Shown in pieces: positions 1 through 8,097 of a DNA stretch of 64,000 nucleotides. Every line of letters starts with the position of its first letter. Position 1 is the stretch's first letter. The translations under genes and the position numbers were made by a program. Below the pieces are notes generated by a model. It saw only the letters and a list, made by a program, of their open reading frames with translations. It did not search any database and was not told where the DNA came from. The stretch lies in assembly GCF_039973015.1 (NCBI RefSeq), contig NZ_JBDWLT010000008.1:678418-742417 (forward strand), read 5' to 3'. The stretch is from Parvibaculum sp039973015. GTDB taxonomy: Bacteria > Pseudomonadota > Alphaproteobacteria > Parvibaculales > Parvibaculaceae.

Positions 1-62
1 CTCCGGTTTAGGATGATGTACGCTTTCAAAGCGTCCCCTCTTCCTGCCGGAACACAGATCTC

Positions 63-1241
63 ATGGCCAAGCCGCAAATCTTCTCACCCAGAGAGATGAT
101 CGAAAAGCTCATCTCGTTCGACACGACGAGCCACCTCTCCAATCTCGAACTGATCGAATTCGTGGAGACCTACCTTGCGAGCCACGGCGTCTCATCCCGG
201 CGCGTGATGAACGAGGAGGGGACCAAAGCCAATCTGTTCGCTACGCTTGGCGACGACACCCAGGCAGGCGGGATCGTCCTTTCGGGCCACACGGATGTCG
301 TACCGGTGGAGGGGCAGGACTGGTCGAGCGATCCCTTCGGCGTTGTCGAGCGCGACGGCAAACTTTTCGGACGCGGCACCAGTGACATGAAGAGCTTCAT
401 CGCTCTCGCGCTTGCCTATGTTCCCGAATTCCTGAAGGACGGACCAAAGGTGCCGGTCCATCTTGCGCTTTCCTATGACGAGGAAGTGGGCTGCCTCGGC
501 GTCCGCCCCATGATCGAAAGCATTGTGCGCAGCCTGCCGCGCCCTCAGGTCGTGATTGTCGGCGAGCCCTCCTCGATGAAGGTCGTCAACGCGCATAAAG
601 GCATTCAGTCCTACAGCACGACCGTTACCGGTCTCGAATTCCATTCGAGCCAGACGCATCTCGGCGTCAGTGCCATCCAGTATGCCGTTGAACTGATCTC
701 TTTCCTGATGAGGCTTGCGGAGGAAATGCGCGAGAACGGCGATCCCTCCAGCCGGTTCAGCCCGCCCTATACGACGATCAATATCGGCACCATCAAGGGC
801 GGTACGGCCCTCAACATCATTCCGAAGAGCTGTTCCTTCGTCTGGGAGTATCGCCCCCTGCCCGACGCGTCCCCCTCGGAGATCATCGACCGTTTCAACG
901 CCTTCGCGGAAGAGGATGTGCTGCCGCGCATGCGCAAGGTCTTTGCCGGCGCAAAAATCGAAACGATCACGCGCGCGCAATCGCCGGGACTGGCGGCACT
1001 TGACGGCGATCCGGGCGAGACGCTCGTCATGAAGCTCGCGCAGTGCAATTCGGCCGAAGCGGTCTCCTACAATACGGAAGCCGGGCTTTTTCAGCTTGCG
1101 GATATTCCGACCGTCATCTGCGGGCCGGGCGACATCGCACAGGCGCACAAGCCCGACGAGTTTGTCGAGCTCTCGCAGCTTGCGGAATGCGAAAAATTCA
1201 TGAAGCGGCTCGTTGACCACGTCTCCGGGCGATCGATCTAA
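63..1241 (+). CDS. argE: Acetylornithine deacetylase ArgE
   Basis: This 392-residue M20-family zinc peptidase removes acetate from N-acetylornithine to give ornithine in arginine synthesis (cytoplasm). Family marks are visible: the metal-binding GHTDVVP segment near residue 77, GRGTSDMKSF near 105, the catalytic pair in SYDEEVGC near 140, and the dimerisation-domain stretch AHKGIQSY near 180. The length matches the family. It faces the minus-strand argD-argF-hslO cluster tail to tail, with only the lipoprotein gene between, so arginine genes lie on both strands here. A related M20 deacylase specificity is possible, but the arginine context supports ArgE. Confidence 0.9.
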   Translation: MAKPQIFSPREMIEKLISFDTTSHLSNLELIEFVETYLASHGVSSRRVMNEEGTKANLFATLGDDTQAGGIVLSGHTDVVPVEGQDWSSDPFGVVERDGKLFGRGTSDMKSFIALALAYVPEFLKDGPKVPVHLALSYDEEVGCLGVRPMIESIVRSLPRPQVVIVGEPSSMKVVNAHKGIQSYSTTVTGLEFHSSQTHLGVSAIQYAVELISFLMRLAEEMRENGDPSSRFSPPYTTINIGTIKGGTALNIIPKSCSFVWEYRPLPDASPSEIIDRFNAFAEEDVLPRMRKVFAGAKIETITRAQSPGLAALDGDPGETLVMKLAQCNSAEAVSYNTEAGLFQLADIPTVICGPGDIAQAHKPDEFVELSQLAECEKFMKRLVDHVSGRSI

Positions 1242-1286
1242 GCGCGGGATGAAGGCCCTGCGTTTTCCTTTTTTTTGCGCAGAGGG

Positions 1287-1907
1287 CTAGCGCAGTACCG
1301 GGCCCATGCTGCGTTCGACTTCGGCGGTAAGCGCGGCGTCGAATTGCCGGGCAAGGCTCTGCATCAAAGCCGCATAGGCCTCATCGCGCTCATTGAGGCT
1401 CGCGCTTTCCAGAATGGTGCGTTCCGCGGTGGCGTCTACATTGGCGGTCCATGATGCGGGGTTTCCTTCGGCGTCGGGCTTCTCGATGGTCAAGCGTGCC
1501 TTGAGGCGCGCCTTCAGCCGCGTGTCGAGCTGATCGCCGAAGACGCCGGTGAGACCGCCCTTCTTGTCGAGCTGCTCGGAGATCACTGTCCCATCCAGAA
1601 TGGCGAGCGACGCCGTGCCCGAACCGCCCGTGGCGACGAGGCGCGCCTGCGCCCATGAGCGCGCAATCGTCTCGGGCGAGACATTGTGCAGATGCTCGAC
1701 ATAAGGAGCGCGCCCGGAAGAGGTGAAATGGCTGTCGACGGCGACAAAGGCAACCGGAATGCGGAAGGCAGGCCGTGCCTCGAAAGAAACGGATTGCGGC
1801 ACATTTGCAGCGGGCGGATCGCCCGCACATGCCGCGAGCAGCGGCAGAAGAAACACGACTGAAAAGATGCGCAGGAAAAAAGAGTGCCGGCTTTCGGTAC
1901 GAGTCAA
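1287..1907 (-). CDS. Predicted lipoprotein of unknown function
   Basis: This 206-residue protein starts with a basic stretch and a hydrophobic segment ending in the lipobox LLAAC (Cys27), so it should be a lipid-anchored envelope protein. The mature part has repeated Lys/Arg-Leu-Ala stretches around residues 130-140 and an alpha/beta look, with no catalytic motif that I recognise. It is the last gene of the argD-argF-hslO run, 13 bases after hslO, so it is probably co-transcribed. No function is assigned. A T-rich hairpin region (about 1252-1285) between it and argE could terminate both convergent transcripts. Confidence 0.75.
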   Translation of the reverse strand: MTRTESRHSFFLRIFSVVFLLPLLAACAGDPPAANVPQSVSFEARPAFRIPVAFVAVDSHFTSSGRAPYVEHLHNVSPETIARSWAQARLVATGGSGTASLAILDGTVISEQLDKKGGLTGVFGDQLDTRLKARLKARLTIEKPDAEGNPASWTANVDATAERTILESASLNERDEAYAALMQSLARQFDAALTAEVERSMGPVLR

Positions 1908-1920
1908 TTTCGTGCCTCTT

Positions 1921-2883
1921 TCAATTCAGCCCTTCCTTCAACTCGGCGGGCTCGAAAATGTAGACCTCGCTGCAGAATTCGCAGGTCACGGTAATGATAC
2001 CTTCTTGCGCCATTTCGTCGATTTCATGACCGCCGAAAGAGCGTAGAACGGAACTCATGCGATCACGCGAGCAATGACAGGAAAACTCGACAGGAGAGGG
2101 GTCATAGGCACGTACACCATCCTCGTGGAACAAGCGGAAAAGAAGCCGGGTGGGCTCGATCTCGGGATCGAGCAATTCGTGATCTTCCACCGTGGCGAGC
2201 AGGATCGAGGCGCGGTTCCATGCCTCCTCCTCATCCGTATAGGGACGCTCGTCATCATCGCCCTCGCGGTAGCCGGTCAGGCCACCATCCCGCGCTATGT
2301 GCTGGATCATGATGGCGCCCGCGCGCCAGTTCTTTTCCGGCCCCGTTTCTTCGCGATGATAGAAAGGACCGGCAGCAAGGCGGATGCGGGTCGCCACCTG
2401 CTCCGAATTCGCAAAATATTCATGTGCGCTATGGCTGAGACCGTCTGGATGGAGCGCGACGATCCCCTGGTACGGCGCCATGTCCGGACCCTGATCGATC
2501 GTAAGCGCGAGATGTCCGCTCCCCATCAGATCGGCCGGCTCGGTGCGGCCCGCCTCGATTGCCTCGGCGACCCGCTCGGCGTTCATCATCGCATAACCGC
2601 GAATTTTCCCTGGCGCTTCATAGTCCGCGACAAGCATGCTGACCGGACCATCGCCCTGCGTCTGCAAGATGAAACGGCCGTCGAACTTCAGCGCGGAGCC
2701 GATCATGGCCGTCAACGCCAGCGCCTCACCGAGAAGCCGCGATACGGGTTCGGGATAGGCATGCGAAGTCAGCACACGGTCGACCAGCGGTCCGAGGCGG
2801 ACGACCCGCCCGCGAATGCCCAGACCCTCGATCTGGAACGGCTGGACGAGATCGTCAATAGCGACACCGATTGAACTGCTCAC
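1921..2883 (-). CDS. hslO: Hsp33 redox-regulated chaperone
   Basis: This 320-residue protein is a full-length Hsp33, the cytoplasmic holdase switched on by oxidative unfolding. The C-terminal redox switch is clear: a CxC motif (SCHCSRD) about 32 residues before a CxxC motif (TCEFCSEVY), the four zinc-ligand cysteines of the family. The N-terminal chaperone domain has the expected SRLLGEALALTAM and GDGPVSMLVADY segments. It starts 27 bases after argF, so it likely shares the arginine operon transcript, an arrangement common in alphaproteobacteria. Confidence 0.93.
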   Translation of the reverse strand: MSSSIGVAIDDLVQPFQIEGLGIRGRVVRLGPLVDRVLTSHAYPEPVSRLLGEALALTAMIGSALKFDGRFILQTQGDGPVSMLVADYEAPGKIRGYAMMNAERVAEAIEAGRTEPADLMGSGHLALTIDQGPDMAPYQGIVALHPDGLSHSAHEYFANSEQVATRIRLAAGPFYHREETGPEKNWRAGAIMIQHIARDGGLTGYREGDDDERPYTDEEEAWNRASILLATVEDHELLDPEIEPTRLLFRLFHEDGVRAYDPSPVEFSCHCSRDRMSSVLRSFGGHEIDEMAQEGIITVTCEFCSEVYIFEPAELKEGLN

Positions 2884-2910
2884 GAAGACTCCCGGTTCTG
2901 CCCGCCAATA

Positions 2911-3840
2911 TTACTGAAAGCACCAGGCGAGGACGCCCTTTTGCGCGTGCAGCCTGTTTTCCGCCTCGTCGAAGACCACGGAAGACGGACCATCGATCAC
3001 ATCCGCCGTCACCTCCTCGCCGCGATGCGCAGGCAGGCAGTGCATGAAGATCGCTTCCTTGCCCGCCGCCGTCATCAGACGCTCGTTCACCTGATAGGGT
3101 GCAAGAAGATTATGGCGGCGAGCGGCCGTCTCTTCACTGTCACCCATGGAGACCCAGGTATCCGCGTTGACGCAGTCCACATCCTTGACCGCTTCATACG
3201 GGTCGGTCGTCAGCACGACATTCGCCTTTCGGCTTTTTGCCCATGCAAGCGCTTCGGCACTCGGCGCCAGTTCCGGGGGGCATGCGAGCCGCAACTCGAA
3301 ATCGAGCTGCGTCGCGGCATGAATCCAGGACGTTACCATGTTGTTGCCGTCGCCAACCCAGGCGATACGGCGCCCTGCAACCGGCCCCTTATGTTCCTCA
3401 AAGGTCATGACATCCGCCATCAATTGGCACGGATGGGAGCGATCTGTCAGGCCGTTGATAACCGGCACACTCGCGTATTCCGCAAGCTCCAGCAGATGCT
3501 TGTGGTCTGTCGTGCGGATCATGATCGCGTCGACATAGCGCGAGAGTACGCGTGCCGTGTCGGCGATGGTCTCGCCGCGCCCGAGCTGCGTATCGTTGCC
3601 ATTCAACAGCAGCGTCTCGCCGCCAAGCTGGCGCATGGCGACATCGAAGGAAACGCGTGTGCGCGTCGAGGGCTTTTCGAAGATCATTGCGAGAAGCTTG
3701 CCCTTGAGCGGCTTGTCCGCGTCGGGCTCTGCATGCCCCAGACCGATGCGCGCGGATTTGCGCTGCCTGGAGCTTTCAAGAATCGTCCGAATATCCGCCG
3801 GCGAGACCTCATCGAGATCGAGAAAATGCCGAGTGCTCAT
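2911..3840 (-). CDS. argF: Ornithine carbamoyltransferase
   Basis: This 309-residue enzyme joins carbamoyl phosphate to ornithine, making citrulline. The carbamoyl-phosphate loop FEKPSTRTRVSF is near residue 54, the HPCQ motif (RSHPCQLMAD) near 137, and the ornithine-binding HCLPAHRG near 268, all as in functional OTCases. Its ATG overlaps the argD stop by four bases (ATGA), implying translational coupling in an argD-argF operon. The catabolic paralogue ArcB is less likely, since no arginine deiminase genes are nearby. Confidence 0.94.
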   Translation of the reverse strand: MSTRHFLDLDEVSPADIRTILESSRQRKSARIGLGHAEPDADKPLKGKLLAMIFEKPSTRTRVSFDVAMRQLGGETLLLNGNDTQLGRGETIADTARVLSRYVDAIMIRTTDHKHLLELAEYASVPVINGLTDRSHPCQLMADVMTFEEHKGPVAGRRIAWVGDGNNMVTSWIHAATQLDFELRLACPPELAPSAEALAWAKSRKANVVLTTDPYEAVKDVDCVNADTWVSMGDSEETAARRHNLLAPYQVNERLMTAAGKEAIFMHCLPAHRGEEVTADVIDGPSSVVFDEAENRLHAQKGVLAWCFQ

Positions 3841-5048
3841 GACTTTGCTCCCGAGGCGGAAGCTTCTTCCTCAAGGCCTGCGTCGATTTTCGCACAGGCA
3901 TTGCCCAGCTTTTCGAGTGCCTCTTCGAGATGCTTCTCTTCAATGTTGAGTGGCGGCAGAAGGCGCACGACATTGTCGCCTGCGCCGACAGTCAGCATGT
4001 GTTCCGCGCGCAAGGCCGCAACCAGATCGGTATTCACAACCTTGCACTTGATGCCGAGCATCAGACCTTCGCCACGCACCCCCTCGATCACCCGTGGATA
4101 TTGATCCGCGAGCATGGCGAGTTTCTGACGGAGTTTCAGGCCCAGCATGTTCACATGCGGAAGAAAATTCTCATCGAGCACCATCTCCATGACCGCACTC
4201 GCAACCGCCATCGCCAGCGGATTGCCGCCAAAGGTCGAGCCGTGCGTGCCCGCCGTCATGCCGCGCGCCGCCTCTTCCGTTGCCAGGCAAGCACCGACGG
4301 GAAAGCCGCCGCCCAACGCCTTTGCAATGGCCATGATGTCCGGCGCGATGCCCGCAAGTTCATGAGCGAAGAGCTTGCCAGTACGGCCAACGCCCGTCTG
4401 CACTTCGTCGAGGACAAGAAGGATGCCCGCCTCGTCGCAGAGCTCCCGGATATCTCGCAGCATCTCATTGGGGATCACGCGGATGCCGCCCTCGCCCTGG
4501 ATCGGCTCGATCAGAATGCCTGCCGTCGCCGGACCAATCGCAGCCTTGAGGGCGTTCAAATCACCGAAGGGGACTTGCGGGAATCCGGGCATCGCCGGAC
4601 CGAAGCCTTCGAGATATTTCTTCTGGCCGCCAGCCGCGATGGTCGCCAGTGTGCGTCCGTGGAAAGCACCTTCCATCGTGATGAGTTCGTAGCGCTCAGG
4701 CGCGCCGCCTGCGGCGTGGTATTTGCGCGCCATCTTGATCGCGCATTCGAGAGCTTCCGCCCCCGAATTGGTGAAGAAGACGGTGTCGGCAAATGTCGCT
4801 TCGACAAGCATGCGGGCGAGCTTTTCCTGGCCGGGAACGCGGTAGATGTTCGAGGTGTGCCAGACCTTCTGTGCCTGCTCCATCAAGGCAGCGATAAGCC
4901 GGGGATGGGCATGGCCGAAAGCGTTGACGGCGATGCCGGCACCGAAGTCGAGATAGCGCTCGCCCTTCGCAGTCACCAGGTAGGGGCCTTCGCCCCTTTC
5001 AAATTCAAGATCGGCCCGCGCATAGGTCGGCAGAACAGGCGTAATCAC
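3837..5048 (-). CDS. argD: Acetylornithine aminotransferase
   Basis: This 403-residue class-III PLP aminotransferase converts N-acetylglutamate semialdehyde to N-acetylornithine; many ArgD enzymes also act as DapC in lysine synthesis. The family sequences FFTNSGAEALECA near residue 100, LDEVQTGVGRTGKLFAHE near 220 and the PLP-lysine segment AIAKALGGGFP near 245 are intact. It is first in the argD-argF-hslO-lipoprotein run and is preceded by about 290 bases of structured leader with a consensus-like promoter (see 5347-5375). Confidence 0.92.
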   Translation of the reverse strand: MITPVLPTYARADLEFERGEGPYLVTAKGERYLDFGAGIAVNAFGHAHPRLIAALMEQAQKVWHTSNIYRVPGQEKLARMLVEATFADTVFFTNSGAEALECAIKMARKYHAAGGAPERYELITMEGAFHGRTLATIAAGGQKKYLEGFGPAMPGFPQVPFGDLNALKAAIGPATAGILIEPIQGEGGIRVIPNEMLRDIRELCDEAGILLVLDEVQTGVGRTGKLFAHELAGIAPDIMAIAKALGGGFPVGACLATEEAARGMTAGTHGSTFGGNPLAMAVASAVMEMVLDENFLPHVNMLGLKLRQKLAMLADQYPRVIEGVRGEGLMLGIKCKVVNTDLVAALRAEHMLTVGAGDNVVRLLPPLNIEEKHLEEALEKLGNACAKIDAGLEEEASASGAKS

Positions 5049-5239
5049 GGGAGTCAGTCCTTCTCATAAAATCCTGAGCAATGCTGTTCACGGAATGACG
5101 GAGAGAATGCCGCGGGGGTTTCCTTGCGGCGGCGGGGCTCCGACGGTCCGGCGAGACAGCAGTTTCCTGCAAGGCCCGGGCACTCGTCGCGCCCCGGCCA
5201 CTTCGCTATCAGCCTCGTCGTTTCCCGCTCAGGATCATA

Positions 5240-5329
5240 ACGATCACACCCTTTTGGCCCCTTTCGGGGGCTCCTCGCCGGTCCCTTGACCGGGCGCCCA
5301 ATAGAAAATGCCGCCTGCAAGGGGCGGCA
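5240..5329 (-). promoter_or_regulatory. Structured leader of argD (possible attenuator)
   Basis: The 379-base gap 5049-5427 holds no convincing gene. On the minus strand it forms successive GC-rich hairpins. The first has TGCCGCC/GGCGGCA arms (5329-5323 and 5315-5309) and is followed by TTTTCT, like an intrinsic terminator. The second is CCGGTC/GACCGG-type (about 5296-5278). The third is GCCCCC/GGGGC-type with a GAAA loop (about 5270-5252). All lie inside the predicted argD leader, so attenuation is plausible. I recognise no known riboswitch. Confidence 0.35.
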
Positions 5330-5346
5330 GTTCGAGAAGCAAAGGA

Positions 5347-5375
5347 GTATTAGGGCGAGGAACCAAGTCTGTCAA
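5347..5375 (-). promoter_or_regulatory. Candidate sigma-70 promoter for argD
   Basis: On the minus strand a perfect -35 TTGACA (5375-5370) is followed after 17 bases by TAATAC (5352-5347). The predicted start lies near 5340, leaving a leader of roughly 290 nt before argD. The -35 and spacing are ideal; the -10 is a partial match. Confidence 0.5.
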
Positions 5376-5427
5376 TCACGCGCATACGCACCGATACAGG
5401 CCTTCTGAAGGCTGATTTTGGCCCTTC

Positions 5428-6237
5428 TCAGGCCTTCAGGCGATAGCCGGTACGAAAAAGCACGTGGCAGACCGTCCAGAGCAGCGCGTTGACGCCCACG
5501 ACGATGGCGATGCCGGTCGCAATCGAACCGTCCGCATGGCCCGTAACGCCATAACGGAAGCCGTCGATCAGATAGAAAACCGGGTTCCACTTGGTCAGGT
5601 TGTGGGCAAAGTCGGGCAGCTGCGTCACCGAATAGAAGGTGCCCGACAGGAAAGTGAGCGGCAGAATGACGAAGTTCGTTACCGCCTGCAGATGGTCGAA
5701 TTTTTCCGACCAGATGCCACCCAGCATCCCCAGCAACGACAGCATCAGCGATGCGCCTACCGCATAGAAGACAATCGCCCAGATATGGGCGGCCCCCATA
5801 TGCACGAAGGGAAGCATGGCAAGCGTCGTGACGCAGCCACAGACGACACCGCGCGTGACACCAGCCATCGCAATGCCGACATTCAGCTCACCGGCCGAAA
5901 GCGGTGGCATCAGCACATCGACGATATTGCCCTGGATCTTGGAAATCAGGATCGAGGAAGAAGTGTTGGCGAAGGAATTCTGGATCATCGTCATCATGAC
6001 AAGGCCCGGCGCCAGAAACTCGATGAAAGGGACACCATGCACATCGGGCCGGAACTTGCCGATGGCGAGCGCAAAAATCGCAAGATAGAGCAGCGTCGTA
6101 ATGACCGGCGCCGCGACCGTCTGCGTCATCACCTTCCAGAAACGGCGAACCTCTTTCACATAGAGCGTCCAGACGCCCAGCCAGTTGACTGCACCGAAGC
6201 GGCGAGTGCCTTCCTGCGGATAGGGAGTGAAGCTCAT
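5428..6237 (-). CDS. ABC-2 type transporter permease
   Basis: This 269-residue inner-membrane protein has the ABC-2 (YadH/NodJ-type) permease pattern: a cytoplasmic N-terminus, about six hydrophobic segments, and the conserved region PLTFLSGTFYSVTQLP near residue 195. It should form the membrane channel of an exporter for lipid, polysaccharide or drug. No ATP-binding subunit is encoded next to it in this window (argD lies downstream, gcrA divergently upstream), so the partner ATPase is probably elsewhere. The substrate cannot be told. Confidence 0.85.
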   Translation of the reverse strand: MSFTPYPQEGTRRFGAVNWLGVWTLYVKEVRRFWKVMTQTVAAPVITTLLYLAIFALAIGKFRPDVHGVPFIEFLAPGLVMMTMIQNSFANTSSSILISKIQGNIVDVLMPPLSAGELNVGIAMAGVTRGVVCGCVTTLAMLPFVHMGAAHIWAIVFYAVGASLMLSLLGMLGGIWSEKFDHLQAVTNFVILPLTFLSGTFYSVTQLPDFAHNLTKWNPVFYLIDGFRYGVTGHADGSIATGIAIVVGVNALLWTVCHVLFRTGYRLKA

Positions 6238-6406
6238 GGACTGTCTCGTTGTTAGTTCGGCTTATTTCGGCGGGGTGCCGAGGCATACGCCAGAGTGGCG
6301 CGGCGGGCAATGAGGACGAGCCCGCCATCGATATACGGGCTTTCCCCATGTGAGGCCGCAAAAGCGCGGGTACAAGCGGGAAATGCCGCTGTTCTCCGCT
6401 CTTTTC

Positions 6407-6415
6407 TGTGGATAA
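6407..6415 (-). promoter_or_regulatory. Perfect DnaA box upstream of gcrA
   Basis: TGTGGATAA is the exact reverse complement of the strict DnaA box TTATCCACA. It lies 24 bases before the -35 of the candidate gcrA promoter. DnaA directly controls gcrA in Caulobacter, so the site has a clear likely role. It could instead be a chance match, at a rate of roughly one per 130 kb per strand pair. Confidence 0.6.
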
Positions 6416-6439
6416 GCCCCCTTCTGCCGTGCGCGCATG

Positions 6440-6469
6440 TTGCGATTTTGCCCCCGGATATTGTATATT
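6440..6469 (+). promoter_or_regulatory. Candidate gcrA promoter
   Basis: TTGCGA (6440-6445) and TATATT (6464-6469) are separated by 18 bases. This puts the start near 6476 and leaves a leader of about 140 nt. A GAATC site, a substrate of the CcrM methylase (GANTC), lies in that leader at 6553-6557. The rest of the 6238-6616 gap shows no gene. Confidence 0.45.
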
Positions 6470-6616
6470 CTTCGTTAATGCCTACGAAATCTAGTGGTGC
6501 CCGTGAGGTTCCACATGTGCCGGGTACATGGCTGGTTTCGTAGGTGATGCCGGAATCAGGCGGAATTCCGGGCATCCAACCGGGCCGGAGGAGGCCCCGA
6601 AGGGGAAGGTAAGATC

Positions 6617-7132
6617 ATGTGGACCGATGAACGCGTGGAACTGCTGAAGAAGCTCTGGGCCGAAGGCCTGAGCGCCAGCCAGGTTGCCAAGCAACTCGGC
6701 GGCGTGACCCGCAATGCCGTGATTGGCAAGGTGCATCGCCTGGGCCTGTCCGGGCGCGCCATGCCGAGCCGTCCTGCCCGTGCGCGGCCTCAGGCACCCC
6801 GTACGCTTGTGCGCGGCCGTCCCGACCCGTTGACGGCGGAACCGCGCGAGGAGGAACAGGCGCAGAACCAGAGCGCACAGAAATCCGAATCCTCGCAGGC
6901 CGAAGAGCGCGGTCTCGAACCTGTGCAGCGTGCCACGGTGCTTACCCTCACAGAACATACCTGCAAATGGCCGATCGGTGATCCGGGACGTCCGGGTTTC
7001 CATTTCTGCGGTCGCGGCGCCGAGCACGGCGCCCCCTACTGCACAGAGCATGCGCGAATGGCCTATCAGCCTGCACAGGCAAGGCGGAATCGGGAGCGTG
7101 ATCGCATGCGCAAGGAACGTCTGGTCAGCTAG
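6617..7132 (+). CDS. gcrA: GcrA cell cycle regulator
   Basis: This 171-residue protein has the diagnostic GcrA N-terminus MWTDERVELLKKLWAEGLSA and a helix-turn-helix with GVTRNAVIGKVHRLGL (residues about 29-45). A basic Pro/Ala/Arg linker and the C-terminal Cys/His-containing domain (TCKWPIGDP, FHFCG, YCTEHARMAY) follow. GcrA binds RNA polymerase sigma-70 and activates promoters carrying CcrM-methylated GANTC sites. The strong start context is GGAAGGTAAGATC followed by ATG. It is followed by a clear terminator. Length and domain order are typical. Confidence 0.95.
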   Translation: MWTDERVELLKKLWAEGLSASQVAKQLGGVTRNAVIGKVHRLGLSGRAMPSRPARARPQAPRTLVRGRPDPLTAEPREEEQAQNQSAQKSESSQAEERGLEPVQRATVLTLTEHTCKWPIGDPGRPGFHFCGRGAEHGAPYCTEHARMAYQPAQARRNRERDRMRKERLVS

Positions 7133-7186
7133 AGCAGATCAATCAGGGTTTTCCGGGGGCGAGCCCGGGGGCACTCGAGGGGAAGG

Positions 7187-7217
7187 AACCGGCATCCACA
7201 GAATGTGGTTGCCGGTT
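7187..7217 (+). terminator. Intrinsic terminator after gcrA
   Basis: The arms 7187-7200 and 7204-7217 pair over 14 bases with one mismatch around a GAA loop, followed by TTTCCTTT. It lies between convergent gcrA and phoB and could serve both strands. Confidence 0.75.
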
Positions 7218-7259
7218 TTCCTTTGCGTGAGGTCAGGACATAAACCCTTGCGGGTACCG

Positions 7260-7955
7260 TCAGCTGTGAAATTGTTCGTCCAGCGAATAGCCCGCCGAGC
7301 GGACAGTACGGATCGGATCCTTCTCGCCCTTGATGCTGAGCGCCTTGCGAAGGCGCCCGACATGGACATCGACCGTGCGCGCCTCAACATAGACATCCGA
7401 CCCCCAGACGGCATCAAGCAGCTGTTCGCGGCTGAAAACACGCCCCGGATACTGGATCAGGTGATCAAGGAGGCGATATTCCGTCGGCCCGAGGCGAACC
7501 TCACGGTCGCCGCGCCTCACACGATGCGCCGCCCTGTCGAGAACAATGTCGCCGAAGGTGACGAGATCCTCGGTGAGGGCGGGGCGTATGCGCCGCATCA
7601 CCGCCCGGATACGGGCAAGGAGCTCCGTCATAGAGAAAGGCTTCGTTACGTAGTCATCTGCACCGATGTCGAGGCCACGGATTCGATCCGTTTCCTCGCC
7701 GCGAGCGGTAATCATGATGATCGGAACATTACGGGTCTCTGCCCGGCCGCGAAGGCGCCGGCAAAGCTCTATGCCGGAGAGACCGGGTAACATCCAGTCC
7801 AACAGGATGAGATCCGGTGTCGTTTCGCGAATCATCAAATCCGCCTCCTCGCCGTCCGCAGCGGCGAGAACCTTGTAGCCTTCCTTGTCGAGATTGTACT
7901 GAAGGAGCGTCAGCAGCGCCTCTTCGTCCTCGACGATCATAACGGTCGGTTTCAT
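7260..7955 (-). CDS. phoB: Phosphate regulon response regulator PhoB
   Basis: With the start MKPTVMIVEDEEALL this is a 231-residue OmpR-family regulator. It has a receiver domain (acidic EDEE pocket, phospho-acceptor Asp in LLDWMLPG near residue 53, Lys in TKPFSM near 104) and a C-terminal winged helix with EYRLLDHLIQYPGRVFSR. It activates PHO-box promoters when phosphate is scarce. The start is uncertain: the ATG at 7955 matches the family but has no Shine-Dalgarno. An in-frame ATG at 8081, right after phoU, has a strong GAGGAGG and would add 42 residues. It ends the phoR-pst operon. Confidence 0.93.
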   Translation of the reverse strand: MKPTVMIVEDEEALLTLLQYNLDKEGYKVLAAADGEEADLMIRETTPDLILLDWMLPGLSGIELCRRLRGRAETRNVPIIMITARGEETDRIRGLDIGADDYVTKPFSMTELLARIRAVMRRIRPALTEDLVTFGDIVLDRAAHRVRRGDREVRLGPTEYRLLDHLIQYPGRVFSREQLLDAVWGSDVYVEARTVDVHVGRLRKALSIKGEKDPIRTVRSAGYSLDEQFHS

Positions 7956-8097
7956 TCTGCGATCGAATTGACTGCGATCGGACGGTGCCGCTTCCGTATC
8001 GCCGGCAACGGTCCGAATCTTTTCCAAGCTCTCTACTGAAGCCTGACCTTGTTCGCCGCGACGGGCAAGCGTTATTCCCATGGCGAAGGTGCCTCCT

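Noticed and set aside
5054..5320. 88-codon minus-strand frame upstream of argD
   Set aside because: It consists of hairpin arms in a GC-rich leader, has no family match and no convincing start.
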